Assembly: GCF_000212735.1 (NCBI RefSeq)
Contig: NC_015510.1
Span: 2,940,315-3,004,314, forward strand
Origin: Haliscomenobacter hydrossis DSM 1100
GTDB taxonomy: Bacteria > Bacteroidota > Bacteroidia > Chitinophagales > Saprospiraceae
Length of the DNA stretch: 64,000 nucleotides
Direction of reading: 5' to 3'
Shown: one piece after another, positions 8,207 through 16,088 of the stretch
Numbering within the stretch: position 1 is the stretch's first letter
Layout: each line of letters opens with the position of its first letter
Program-made: the position numbers and the translations under genes
The notes under the pieces: generated by a model
Databases searched by the model: none
What the model was told of the DNA's origin: nothing
Seen by the model: only the letters and a program-made list of their open reading frames with translations

Positions 8207-9067
8207 TTAGTCTTCCAAAAGCAAAAACAAGGAACTGTGATCGAGTTCCCCATTGCCCAGGTCGACCGCTTTTTTCATTTGCGCAGCTACCTGAGCCGTA
8301 CCCTCCAGCGCCACCTCAAACTCCGCCCCGGTCGCCAGCGCGATGTCCAAATCCTTTTTATGCAATTTGATTTTAAAGCCGGGTTTGAAGTTTCGTTCGA
8401 TGATGCGTTTGCCGTGCAGGTCTAAAATCCGGCTTTGGGCAAAACCGCCCAAAAGTACTTCGCGCATTTTTTCCAAATCTACCCCCGCCTTATCTGCCAA
8501 GGTAAAAGCTTCCGCTACCGCCTGGATGGTCATGCCCACAATCATTTGGTTGCACGCTTTGGTGATTTGGCCAGCGCCCGCTTCTCCAATGTGGACGATG
8601 TTTTTACCCATCGCTTGAAACACCGGGAGCGCTCTGGCGAATGCCTCAGCACCACCACCCACCATAATCGAAAGGGTAGCTGCTTCGGCTCCGACTTGTC
8701 CGCCCGAAACGGGAGCATCCAGGGCTTCAATGCCCTGCTCCTGCATTTGAGTATAGATATTTTTGGCCACCAAAGGCGAGATGGTCGACATGTCGATGAA
8801 CAATTGACCCGCGCGCATGGCCGCAAGCAGCCCGTCCGGCCCGTTCAGTACCATTTCTACTTCGGGAGAATCCGGCAGCATGGTGATGATGATGTCCACC
8901 GCTGCGGCCAGTTCCTTTTTGGAGCTGCACAAGCTGGCTCCCGCAAGATTGACCTCATTTGCCGCATGGCTACTCGACAACACTTGCACCGGATAGCCTG
9001 CTTTGAGTAAATTTAAGGCCATGGGTTTTCCCATTATGCCGAGTCCGATGAAACCTATTTTTTCCAT
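8207..9067 (-). CDS. garR: 2-hydroxy-3-oxopropionate (tartronate semialdehyde) reductase
   Basis: This 286-residue member of the beta-hydroxyacid dehydrogenase family has an N-terminal Rossmann dinucleotide motif (GFIGLGIMGKPMA, residues 5-17), the substrate-binding signature DAPVSGG (117-123) and catalytic Lys170 in GQITKACNQ. It would reduce tartronate semialdehyde to D-glycerate using NAD(P)H. Its position between gntP and gudD, with the aldolase upstream that yields tartronate semialdehyde, supports this substrate over 3-hydroxyisobutyrate. A glycerate kinase, the next pathway enzyme, is not in the window. Confidence 0.93.
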   Translation of the reverse strand: MEKIGFIGLGIMGKPMALNLLKAGYPVQVLSSSHAANEVNLAGASLCSSKKELAAAVDIIITMLPDSPEVEMVLNGPDGLLAAMRAGQLFIDMSTISPLVAKNIYTQMQEQGIEALDAPVSGGQVGAEAATLSIMVGGGAEAFARALPVFQAMGKNIVHIGEAGAGQITKACNQMIVGMTIQAVAEAFTLADKAGVDLEKMREVLLGGFAQSRILDLHGKRIIERNFKPGFKIKLHKKDLDIALATGAEFEVALEGTAQVAAQMKKAVDLGNGELDHSSLFLLLED

Positions 9068-9081
9068 ACATAATGATCTTT

Positions 9082-9226
9082 CACCCGCCTACGGCGGCTG
9101 ATTTTTTGATGAAGCCCGCAGATCACACAGATTGACGCAGATAAGGTCGTTTTTAAAAAAAAAATCTGCGTTAATCTGTGTGGTCTGCGGGCGAATATTG
9201 TTTATTTTATCCGCCGCAGGCGAGTG
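9082..9226. repeat. Nested palindrome between gntP and garR
   Basis: Inner arms GCCCGCAGATCACACAGATT (9114 on) and TAATCTGTGTGGTCTGCGGG are complementary. Outer segments CACCCGCCTACGGCGG and CCGCCGCAGGCGAGTG add a second shell. The CAGATTGACGCAGAT units resemble the GCGGATT family in layout but differ in sequence. It fills the 174-nt gap between the permease stop and the reductase start in the leftward operon. Confidence 0.8.
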
Positions 9227-9241
9227 CTATACTTTTATGAA

Positions 9242-10687
9242 TTAAATCAGCGGGAATAACTTTGCCCCAATCAATATGACGACCAAACCGGTCAACCCCA
9301 TGACAACCAACAAGGGAGAAATTGTTTTTAAGGCCTCTTTTTCCGTCAGGTCGCTCAATTTACAAAAGATCCAAAACCCGGCATCATTCATCCAGGGCAC
9401 CAGTTTTGACCCACAACCAATGGCCAGCCCAATGTACACGGGATTAAACGCCAAATTGGCCTGATTGGCCATGCCCGATAAAATCCCCGATGCCGTGATC
9501 AGGGCCACCGTAGCTGATCCTTGTGCAGTACGCACAACAGCAGAGATGAAAAACGCCATGGGGATGAGGGCCATTTGATACCCCGCGGTCATTTGGGCAA
9601 TTTCAGCACTGATCCCCGTTTGTTGCAACGCGCCCCCGAAGGCACCTCCCGACGCCGTGATCATGATGATGCCCCCGCCACTCATCAAGGCGGTTTGTAC
9701 AAAGGGGGTCAAACTATCATTCTTTTGCTTTTTGTTTTTCGCCATCACCAGCAAAGCTGCTACACCTCCTAAAATTATGGCAATGTTTTTATCCCCTAAA
9801 AACCGGATGACCGCATACAATGGATTCATCCAGGACGACTGGGTCGATGAATGATCCAAGTTCATAAAATTGGTCATGATGGTATCCGTAATGATCAACA
9901 CCAAGGGAATCAGCACGGGCAGGAGGGAAACCAGTAGTCCTGGCAAGTGTTTGTCCTCTTTGGCCGCAATCGTTTTCAGGTCTTCCAGTTTGGCATCCAG
10001 TGAATCCCGCAATTCAATGGGCATTTTTTTATTTGCCCACACCGAAAACAAATACCCGGCGGAAATGGTAAAAAGCCCCACCACAATGCCGCACATCATC
10101 ATCAATCCAATGGGAATCCCCATTTCACCAATCAAAAAGAGGGGGCCCGGCGCAGGTGGAACCAGTGAATTGGCCATCGCTGCCCCCGACATGATGCACA
10201 GAATCAGCAGTAAATAATCTTTGCCGATCCGCAAGGTCATGGCCTTGGCCAGCGGAATCATCAGGAAAATGACCGTGTCAAAAAATACGGGAATCCCCAA
10301 AAAGAAGCTGCCAAACAAAAATGCAAAGGGTGCTTTTTTAATGCCCGTCAATTTTAACAGCGCACGAATGATGCGTTCGGCAGCGCCTGATTCCAGCATA
10401 CATTTGCCGATGATGGCCGCCATGGCAATCAAAATGCCAATTTTGGCGCAGGTATTGCCAAATTCGGTGGCAATGCGCTCACCGATGCTTTTTTTTGAAT
10501 AGGCCAAGGCGGCAGCGGCGTCCATACCTTTGGATAGTCCAAATTGCTCGATCTGGCTACTTGGGGTCAAACAGGCCACCACAAATGCGCCCAGCAACAG
10601 CGCTAAAAAAGGATGCAATTTGAATCCAATGATGCCCCCAACAACCAGAATGATTCCAACGGCGAGAATTGCGATAGGGTCCAACAT
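9242..10687 (-). CDS. GntP-family sugar-acid:H+ symporter
   Basis: This 481-residue, very hydrophobic protein has about 12-14 predicted membrane segments. It begins with the GntP-like pattern AILAVGIILVVGGIIGFKLH, followed by HPFLALLLGAF. Further GntP-family segments include FFLGIPVFFDTVIFLMIPLA and LVPPAPGPLF. The family imports gluconate and related aldonates or aldarates with protons. Within this cluster the natural cargo is D-glucarate, although canonical enteric glucarate uptake uses a different MFS carrier (GudP). The assignment to the family is firm and the substrate is inferred from neighbours. Confidence 0.9.
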   Translation of the reverse strand: MLDPIAILAVGIILVVGGIIGFKLHPFLALLLGAFVVACLTPSSQIEQFGLSKGMDAAAALAYSKKSIGERIATEFGNTCAKIGILIAMAAIIGKCMLESGAAERIIRALLKLTGIKKAPFAFLFGSFFLGIPVFFDTVIFLMIPLAKAMTLRIGKDYLLLILCIMSGAAMANSLVPPAPGPLFLIGEMGIPIGLMMMCGIVVGLFTISAGYLFSVWANKKMPIELRDSLDAKLEDLKTIAAKEDKHLPGLLVSLLPVLIPLVLIITDTIMTNFMNLDHSSTQSSWMNPLYAVIRFLGDKNIAIILGGVAALLVMAKNKKQKNDSLTPFVQTALMSGGGIIMITASGGAFGGALQQTGISAEIAQMTAGYQMALIPMAFFISAVVRTAQGSATVALITASGILSGMANQANLAFNPVYIGLAIGCGSKLVPWMNDAGFWIFCKLSDLTEKEALKTISPLLVVMGLTGLVVILIGAKLFPLI

Positions 10688-10724
10688 AAAAGGGTTTTTT
10701 AGCGGTGTTTAGGGTAAATATTTG

Positions 10725-11495
10725 TTAAAGCGCTGAGCGAAATTGTGCCAATTTTTCGGCCATGTTTTTGGCCCCATCGGCTACAAAGGTGCCGTCGGCT
10801 CCACAGGCAATGAAGCGAATCCCCATTTGATGGTATTTGCCATAATCATTGGGGTTGAAAAACAGGATTCCGGTGGCTTTCCCGGCTTTATTGGCCGCCG
10901 CAATGGTGCGCTGAAGGGCGTCGATAAACATGGGGTGGTCAAATTGACCAAATATACCCAATTCCATCGACAAATCTGCCGGACCGATAAACAATACATC
11001 TACGCCCGGCACCTGGGCTATTTCCTCCAGGTGATGAAGGGATTCTCGGGTTTCAATTTGCACGATGCCCAACACATTCTCTTGGGAACCTTCATAATAC
11101 GTTTGAAAATTTTGGGCAAATTGGGTAGCCCGCACCATTTTGGCTACGCCGCGTTGGCCGATCGGGGGATAATGTAAGCCATTGGCTACTTTTTGGGCTT
11201 CCTGAGGGGTGTTGATCTTGGGACACATGATGCCTTCGGCGCCCATGTCTAAAATGCGCTGGATGCGTTGGGGTTCGGCACTTTCCACCCGTACCACGAT
11301 TCCCGCAGCAGTATGTTCCAGGCCTTGCATTTGGGCGAGGGCTTCTTTTTCGGTTCCAGCCCCGTGTTCGAGGTCGATCAAGACCCAATCGAAGCCCGAC
11401 AGGCCCACAATTTCGGCGGTCAGGGGACTACCGAGGTTGAGCCAACAACCGTGTAGGGTTTCACCGTTTTGTAGCCGTTTTTTTAAGTTTTTCAT
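10725..11495 (-). CDS. garL: 2-dehydro-3-deoxyglucarate aldolase (HpcH/HpaI family)
   Basis: At 256 residues it matches the class II HpcH/HpaI aldolases. Conserved features are DLEHG (catalytic His44), Arg69, metal ligands Glu148 (VQIETRE) and Asp174 (GPADLS), and the glycine-rich IGQRGVAK loop (112-119). It cleaves 5-keto-4-deoxy-D-glucarate to pyruvate and tartronate semialdehyde. It is the first gene of the leftward cluster and lies 37 nt ahead of the permease. The palindrome at 11561-11676 lies between its start and the next gene upstream. Confidence 0.9.
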   Translation of the reverse strand: MKNLKKRLQNGETLHGCWLNLGSPLTAEIVGLSGFDWVLIDLEHGAGTEKEALAQMQGLEHTAAGIVVRVESAEPQRIQRILDMGAEGIMCPKINTPQEAQKVANGLHYPPIGQRGVAKMVRATQFAQNFQTYYEGSQENVLGIVQIETRESLHHLEEIAQVPGVDVLFIGPADLSMELGIFGQFDHPMFIDALQRTIAAANKAGKATGILFFNPNDYGKYHQMGIRFIACGADGTFVADGAKNMAEKLAQFRSAL

Positions 11496-11560
11496 GCGTC
11501 AAAGAGGTTTATCAAAGATAATGACCTGCTGAGCAGGCTAGCCTCAATTATACATAAAAA

Positions 11561-11676
11561 CGACCATAATGGGAACGCGGATGACCCGGATTGAGCGGAT
11601 TTACGCGGATTTAATCATACGTACCAATAAATCCGCGTAAATCCGCTCAATCCGTGTCATCCGCGTTCCTATTAAG
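11561..11676. repeat. GCGGAT-family palindrome, copy 4
   Basis: The arm CATAATGGGAACGCGGATGA, continuing through GAGCGGATTTACGCGGATTT, is complementary to AAATCCGCGTAAATCCGCTC and GTCATCCGCGTTCC. It occupies the 280-nt gap between the aldolase start (11495) and the stop of the large cytochrome gene (11776). The remaining part, 11677-11775, shows no gene and contains a short AAATCTGTG/CGCGTGAAATCTGTG direct repeat. Confidence 0.85.
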
Positions 11677-11775
11677 TCTCATGCGACAGCGCCGAAGGCG
11701 CCGAGCAGGAATAGAAGATTATGGTGAATGTATTAAATCTGTGCGAAATCCGCGTGAAATCTGTGTGAACGTCCA

Positions 11776-14631
11776 CTACAACTCCAACAAAAACCGACTC
11801 ACATTCGCTAAATCCTCCTCCGACAAGCCCAAGGCACTTGGATCGGGCATCAAAGAACCCGGCTGTTTGCTGCGTTTGGAAACCTTATTCGCCGGGAAGG
11901 CGTGTTGTTGCCCCAGCAAATCGCGGATGACCAGCGTTTGACCATCGGCCACAATAAACCCAAAAGCCGATTCCCCCTCCGTGGTATTCACCGTCCAGGC
12001 TTCATAGCCAAAAACGATCCCCGCCGAGGGATTCACAATGGCGTCCAGCAAGCTGACCCGGTCAAATTTATTTTTGATCTGGGTGAGATCCGGGCCGATG
12101 TTCAAACCAATTTTTCCGGCCTTATGGCAATTGGCACAACTATTTTGAAAGACCTTTTTGCCCTTGGCTACACTTCCTGCTTGTGCCGCAATATTTGGGA
12201 TCACCCAAGCTTTGTCACTCCCCGGGCGTTTGAAATAATTGCCCGCCTGGATGCGCACGGCCAAACTCTGGTTCTCGAAGATGTTTTTGCCAATCACCTC
12301 GTACAGGTCTTTGCTCAGTTTGTTTTCCGCCAATAAGCCGATCAACATTTGGCCGCCGAGGGAGTCTTTGGCCATCCGTCCGGCGGTGTTTTGCCGTTCA
12401 GCTGTGGCAATATTCAAATTGAGCAACCTTTCACGTTGGGCTTTCACTTGTGCCATTTTTTTCTCCATCGCCAGATTTAAGCCAGTAGTTTGCCATTCCA
12501 GCAAGTTTGCCCAATCGTTGGTTTGGCGAAAAGCGAGCCAGTATTTGGCTTGCTCGGCCACGTCGGGCAAGGGGCTTTTGCTCAGGGCGAGCATGGCCTC
12601 GGCGGCGCTGCGGTCTTTAACATAGGCTAGTCCGGTGATGGCGTGTTGGCGGGCAGCCGCGCTGGAATTGGCCGCTGTTGCCCAGTTTTTGAGTTGATCC
12701 ACGGCGGCAGCGGGGTGTAGCCGCCAAGCCAGTTTGCGCCAAACAGCTTCAGTTAGTGCAGGGGTCAGGTTTTGCAACAAGGGCCAGATTTTGGCAGCAT
12801 CTTCTCCTACGGCCATGCCAATGGCTTCCAATTCCCAGGCATTGCTGCCGTCGTACTGTTTGATCAGCGTCAACAAAATGGGCTGTCTATTTGCCCAGGG
12901 CTGATCGCGCATGGCAATGGCGATTTCGCGCCGCAACATGGGCATAGCTGAAGTAGCGTACTGCGTACAAAGCGCCAACAATTGATCTGCGGGTAAAACG
13001 CCACGCAAGGTGCGGAAGCTCGCTATGGCTAGACGTTCGTCCTGGGTGTTTTTCAACAAAGGTTCCAAAGTGGGGAGCAGCACATTGGCGGGTAACATTT
13101 TTCCCAACAAAAAAACTGCCCGGGCACGGACGTAGGGGTTGGAAGACTGGAGTAAAGCACGCACACCAGAAATGGCCGCACTACCTTGTTGCAACAAAGC
13201 CTGTTGACCTTGGGCGCGAACATTGGGTGCGGGATTCTGGAACGCGGCCAACTGCCCTTCTACAGTGCTCAGGTCTATTTTGGGCGCACGTAAAGTTTTG
13301 CCTTTGGGCGTGATGCGGTAAATGCGGCCATAGCCCGTGCTGTCTTTCATTTGGTGTCCGCCTACCACGGGGTCGTACCAATCGGCTACGTACATGGCGC
13401 CGTCGGTGCCGATCATCACGTCGGAGGGGCGAAACCACTTGCTGAGGTCGCTGCGGTGTTTGGCGTCGTTCCAATAATACGCTTCATCGTCCTGGGAAAC
13501 GGAACTGAGCAGGTGTTGCTTTTTTCCCAAATCGAAACCAGCGCCTTGGGGTTTCGGCCAATAGGCAAAAATGACGTTGCGCCCGGCCTCGGCGCTGAGG
13601 AGCATGCCCCGGTATTTTTCACCCAGACCATCCCCTTCGTTGACGGCTACACCCGTGGGCGAACCCGCTCCGGTATTGTCGCCCGCAGGGATAAATCCAG
13701 GATCTTCCTGATGCCAGTGTGCGGTGAACATGTCTTGTCCGGGGCGCTGGTCGGCATTCCAGTAACGGGTGCCGTCGGCGCTAAAAAAACCGGCATTACC
13801 CCCTTCCATGAGCCAGGTGACGCGGCAGGTCACCACCTGGTCGTCGTTGTCGTTTTGCCACATGTCGCCATAGCTGTCGATGGCGGTTTCGTAGCTGTTG
13901 CGAAAACCGTGCCCGAGCACCCGCAGCCCAGTGCCATCGGGATTGATGCAAAGTTGCAGGCCACCGACCCAAACTTTGCCGTCATCGCTGCGCTGGTTGC
14001 CTTCGTTTTTGGTGTTGTAAGGTGATCCTCCGGTGTACACGCTGCCCGAACGCAAGTTCCAACCAGCTTTGTCGCGCACGTTGTGCGGTCCTGCGTTGCC
14101 AACGTTGAAGTACCATTTTCCATCGGGACCGGTGACTACGGAGTGCAAGGAGTGGTCGTGGTCTTTGCCACCAAATCCTGTGAGCAGGATTTCTTTTTTA
14201 TCGGCTTTATCGTCGCCATCTTCGTCGGTATATAGGATCAGGTTGGGTGCACAGGACACGATGACCTGATTGCCCAGTACGGCAATGCCCAGGGGCGAAA
14301 CGAGGTCTTTGTCTTGCACAAACACTTTGGAAGCATCGGCTTTGCCATCCCCGTCGGTATCTTCCAGAATCATGACGCGATCACCTTTTTGGTGGTGGAG
14401 GTGGTGGAGGGTATCGTTGTTGTAGTTGCGGTAATTGACGGCCTCGGTGACCCAAATGCGGCCACGGGTATCTACGTCCATATTGGTGGGGTTGTAAAAG
14501 AGGGGACTTTCGGCCCAGAGGCTCACCTCCAAGTCGTCGGGGAGGTAGAGCTTGAGGGGGTCTTGGGGCTGAGGCTCGAAGAACAAGGAGATCAAAAAGA
14601 GGAAAAGTATGGAGGAAAAATAACGAGTCAT
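11776..14631 (-). CDS. PVC-type heme-binding protein: dehydrogenase-like propeller, HEAT repeats and C-terminal cytochrome c
   Basis: This 951-residue exported protein has a hydrophobic leader (YFSSILFLFLISLFF). Residues 25-430 form a beta-propeller resembling the membrane-bound dehydrogenase domain, with repeated calcium-like loops (DTDGDGKAD, DEDGDDKAD, PDGKWYFNVGN). Helical HEAT-type repeats follow from about 440 to 720. The last 125 residues are a cytochrome c domain with CANCH (832-836) and a probable distal Met928 in SLMPDP. Such proteins are abundant in Planctomycetota and some Bacteroidota and are thought to oxidise sugars or related substrates in the periplasm. The substrate is unknown. 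The downstream neighbour in the transcript is the aldarate operon, and upstream is an exported TIM-barrel protein. Confidence 0.88.
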   Translation of the reverse strand: MTRYFSSILFLFLISLFFEPQPQDPLKLYLPDDLEVSLWAESPLFYNPTNMDVDTRGRIWVTEAVNYRNYNNDTLHHLHHQKGDRVMILEDTDGDGKADASKVFVQDKDLVSPLGIAVLGNQVIVSCAPNLILYTDEDGDDKADKKEILLTGFGGKDHDHSLHSVVTGPDGKWYFNVGNAGPHNVRDKAGWNLRSGSVYTGGSPYNTKNEGNQRSDDGKVWVGGLQLCINPDGTGLRVLGHGFRNSYETAIDSYGDMWQNDNDDQVVTCRVTWLMEGGNAGFFSADGTRYWNADQRPGQDMFTAHWHQEDPGFIPAGDNTGAGSPTGVAVNEGDGLGEKYRGMLLSAEAGRNVIFAYWPKPQGAGFDLGKKQHLLSSVSQDDEAYYWNDAKHRSDLSKWFRPSDVMIGTDGAMYVADWYDPVVGGHQMKDSTGYGRIYRITPKGKTLRAPKIDLSTVEGQLAAFQNPAPNVRAQGQQALLQQGSAAISGVRALLQSSNPYVRARAVFLLGKMLPANVLLPTLEPLLKNTQDERLAIASFRTLRGVLPADQLLALCTQYATSAMPMLRREIAIAMRDQPWANRQPILLTLIKQYDGSNAWELEAIGMAVGEDAAKIWPLLQNLTPALTEAVWRKLAWRLHPAAAVDQLKNWATAANSSAAARQHAITGLAYVKDRSAAEAMLALSKSPLPDVAEQAKYWLAFRQTNDWANLLEWQTTGLNLAMEKKMAQVKAQRERLLNLNIATAERQNTAGRMAKDSLGGQMLIGLLAENKLSKDLYEVIGKNIFENQSLAVRIQAGNYFKRPGSDKAWVIPNIAAQAGSVAKGKKVFQNSCANCHKAGKIGLNIGPDLTQIKNKFDRVSLLDAIVNPSAGIVFGYEAWTVNTTEGESAFGFIVADGQTLVIRDLLGQQHAFPANKVSKRSKQPGSLMPDPSALGLSEEDLANVSRFLLEL

Positions 14632-14670
14632 GTGTTGCGATTTGATCCGCCTGCGGCGGGTTGATTACAC

Positions 14671-14763
14671 TTTAATGGGAACGCGGATGACGCGGATTAA
14701 GCGGATTTTCGCTGAAAAAATCCGTGTAAATCCGCTTAATCCGCGTCATCCGCGTTCCTATTA
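14671..14763. repeat. GCGGAT-family palindrome, copy 5
   Basis: Arms TTTAATGGGAACGCGGATGA and TCATCCGCGTTCCTATTA flank GCGGATTAAGCGGATT units and a very short loop. It ends 3 nt before the stop codon complement of the TIM-barrel gene at 14766, so it would form the immediate 3' end of that message. It lies 40 nt upstream of the cytochrome protein start. Confidence 0.88.
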
Positions 14764-14765
14764 CA

Positions 14766-15635
14766 TCATTGAAACAATCCTTTCAGGTAGGCCAAATTGT
14801 GCTGATATGCCGTGACCACATCATCCCCGTCCGGCTTCGCCCATTCAATTTGCATCCAGTGGTCGCCGCGATAGCCGATTTCCCGCAAGGCCGTGGCTAC
14901 ACGGGGCCAATCAATAGTGCCTTTGTCCAGGAGGAGTCGATTTTCCTTCATGTGCAGTTCGCAGATGTTTGTTTTGCCCAAGGTTTTTAATTCCTGATAG
15001 ATGTCGTTGCCGGCATCGGCGGCATTGCGAAAATCGTAAAAAACCTTGATGGCCGGAGAGCCCACTTCGCGCATGATGTGCAAGTGCTCCTCTGCCGTGA
15101 GGTAAGATTCGATGCCCAGGGTGACGCCGGCTCGTTCGGCCTTTGGCGCTACTTTTTTCAGGCGTTGAATCACCTCGGCGATGCCTGCGGGGTCATTGCG
15201 GAGGTCGTTTTTGACAAAAAAAGCCAGGAGTACCACTTTCACGCCAAAGGCGCGGGCCACGTCAATGCTGTCGGATACCCATTGCTCGGTGCGCGGGTCG
15301 GACTTGTAAGGCACGTTGTTGAGCTCGCTAATGGCCAGGCTGCTGATTTTTACGCCAGTGTTTTTGCTGGCGGCCAGGTATTGGGCTTGTACTTCGGCTT
15401 TGCGCAGGTGCAGGTCATTGGCCAGATTGCCCAGGTTTACCTGAATACCCTGGAGACCAATATTTTTAGCGAGCGCAAACGCTTCAATATTGGCACTTTT
15501 GCCCAGTGACCAATCACAAGCACCGATGTGGAACCGCCGTTTAAAATCGGCCCAAAAATCGAGCGAAGGAGAGAGCGCATACCCGGCACCGAACCAGGCA
15601 GAGCTGTGCAATAGTTGACGACGGGACAAGGACAT
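14766..15635 (-). CDS. Tat-exported sugar-phosphate isomerase/epimerase-like TIM-barrel protein
   Basis: This 289-residue protein begins MSLSRRQLLHSSAWFGAGYA, a twin-arginine signal. The rest follows the AP_endonuc_2/xylose isomerase-like TIM barrel: an N-terminal strand (FHIGACDWSL), a substrate-loop glutamate (LGIESYL), then KVFYDFRN, CELHMKEN and WMQIEWAKPDGDD near the end. Acidic and histidine residues in these strands usually bind a divalent metal. Many Bacteroidota and Planctomycetota pair such Tat-exported barrels with periplasmic sugar dehydrogenases, as here with the 951-residue cytochrome protein. The actual reaction is not known. Confidence 0.88.
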   Translation of the reverse strand: MSLSRRQLLHSSAWFGAGYALSPSLDFWADFKRRFHIGACDWSLGKSANIEAFALAKNIGLQGIQVNLGNLANDLHLRKAEVQAQYLAASKNTGVKISSLAISELNNVPYKSDPRTEQWVSDSIDVARAFGVKVVLLAFFVKNDLRNDPAGIAEVIQRLKKVAPKAERAGVTLGIESYLTAEEHLHIMREVGSPAIKVFYDFRNAADAGNDIYQELKTLGKTNICELHMKENRLLLDKGTIDWPRVATALREIGYRGDHWMQIEWAKPDGDDVVTAYQHNLAYLKGLFQ

Positions 15636-15823
15636 GATCGTTTATTTAGTTTGGTCAAAATAATACCAATGAGTTGAAAGTAATACAAAAAAACAATTCA
15701 TTTTGCTGCTTTGCCACTACAAATTGACTTTTAATGATGTTATTTTGACCAAAACAAAAAAAATTAAAGAAGCTCTAAGATAGGCTGTGAGCTATTTTTT
15801 GCATAAAAACACCAACAATCAAG

Positions 15824-15860
15824 TGTCCGATTCCGAACACAAACTGTCCACAACTGGACA
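15824..15860. promoter_or_regulatory. Pair of phased palindromes, probable activator sites
   Basis: TGTCCGATTCCGAACA (15824-15839) and TGTCCACAACTGGACA (15845-15860) are both 16-nt dyads built on TGTCC half-sites, with the second almost perfect. Their centres are 21 bp apart, two helical turns, so two dimers would bind the same face of DNA. They lie 55-91 bp upstream of the sigma54-like element at 15915, the usual place for an enhancer-binding protein. The orphan permease at 6549 has a matching half-site upstream. Confidence 0.6.
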
Positions 15861-15914
15861 TGGTTTTATCGGAAAAATCTTTTCATTGTACTGATATTCA
15901 GTTTTTTAAAAAAT

Positions 15915-15929
15915 TGGCATGGTCTATGA
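15915..15929 (+). promoter_or_regulatory. Sigma54-like promoter of the efflux cluster
   Basis: TGGCATGGTCTATGA fits the -24 element well (TGGCAY) and the -12 element partly (ATG in place of TTGC). It is 160 nt upstream of the permease start and downstream of two phased palindromes. The same spaced pattern, TGGCAC-N5-TTGA, precedes the paralogous permease at 6549. Weak on its own, the call rests on the shared arrangement. Confidence 0.42.
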
Positions 15930-16019
15930 CTTAGTAGGATAAATGCACCTGACACCGACTCTTGTAAGAATATTTTCACTGACTGTTATTTCATACTAAT
16001 CTCGTTGCAATTCGCTCTA

Positions 16020-16053
16020 GGTTGGGAGCAGGCAAAGGCGCTTGCTCCAACCC
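16020..16053 (+). other. Leader hairpin upstream of the permease
   Basis: GGTTGGGAGCA and TGCTCCAACC can pair with one bulged G around a GC-containing loop. In the transcript it would sit just ahead of the permease start. It is not followed by a T-tract, so it is not a standard terminator. It may affect translation or message stability. Confidence 0.4.
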
Positions 16054-16088
16054 TGGGTTTTTGAATGCCAATACAAACGAATCAAACC

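Larger units (their letters stand above)
15636..16064. other. Intergenic regulatory region between divergent genes
   Basis: This 430-nt gap separates the leftward TIM-barrel gene from the rightward permease. It holds no supported gene. It contains an AT-rich stretch (15700-15770), two 16-bp palindromes, a sigma54-like element and a leader hairpin, annotated separately. The promoter of the leftward gene is not evident to me. Confidence 0.6.

Noticed and set aside
8435-9010. 191-codon rightward ORF
   Set aside because: It is antisense to garR, where the Rossmann and active-site motifs are intact.
13351-14025. 224-codon rightward ORF
   Set aside because: It lies antisense within the cytochrome protein gene, whose domains and heme motif are clear; the ORF is a consequence of codon bias.
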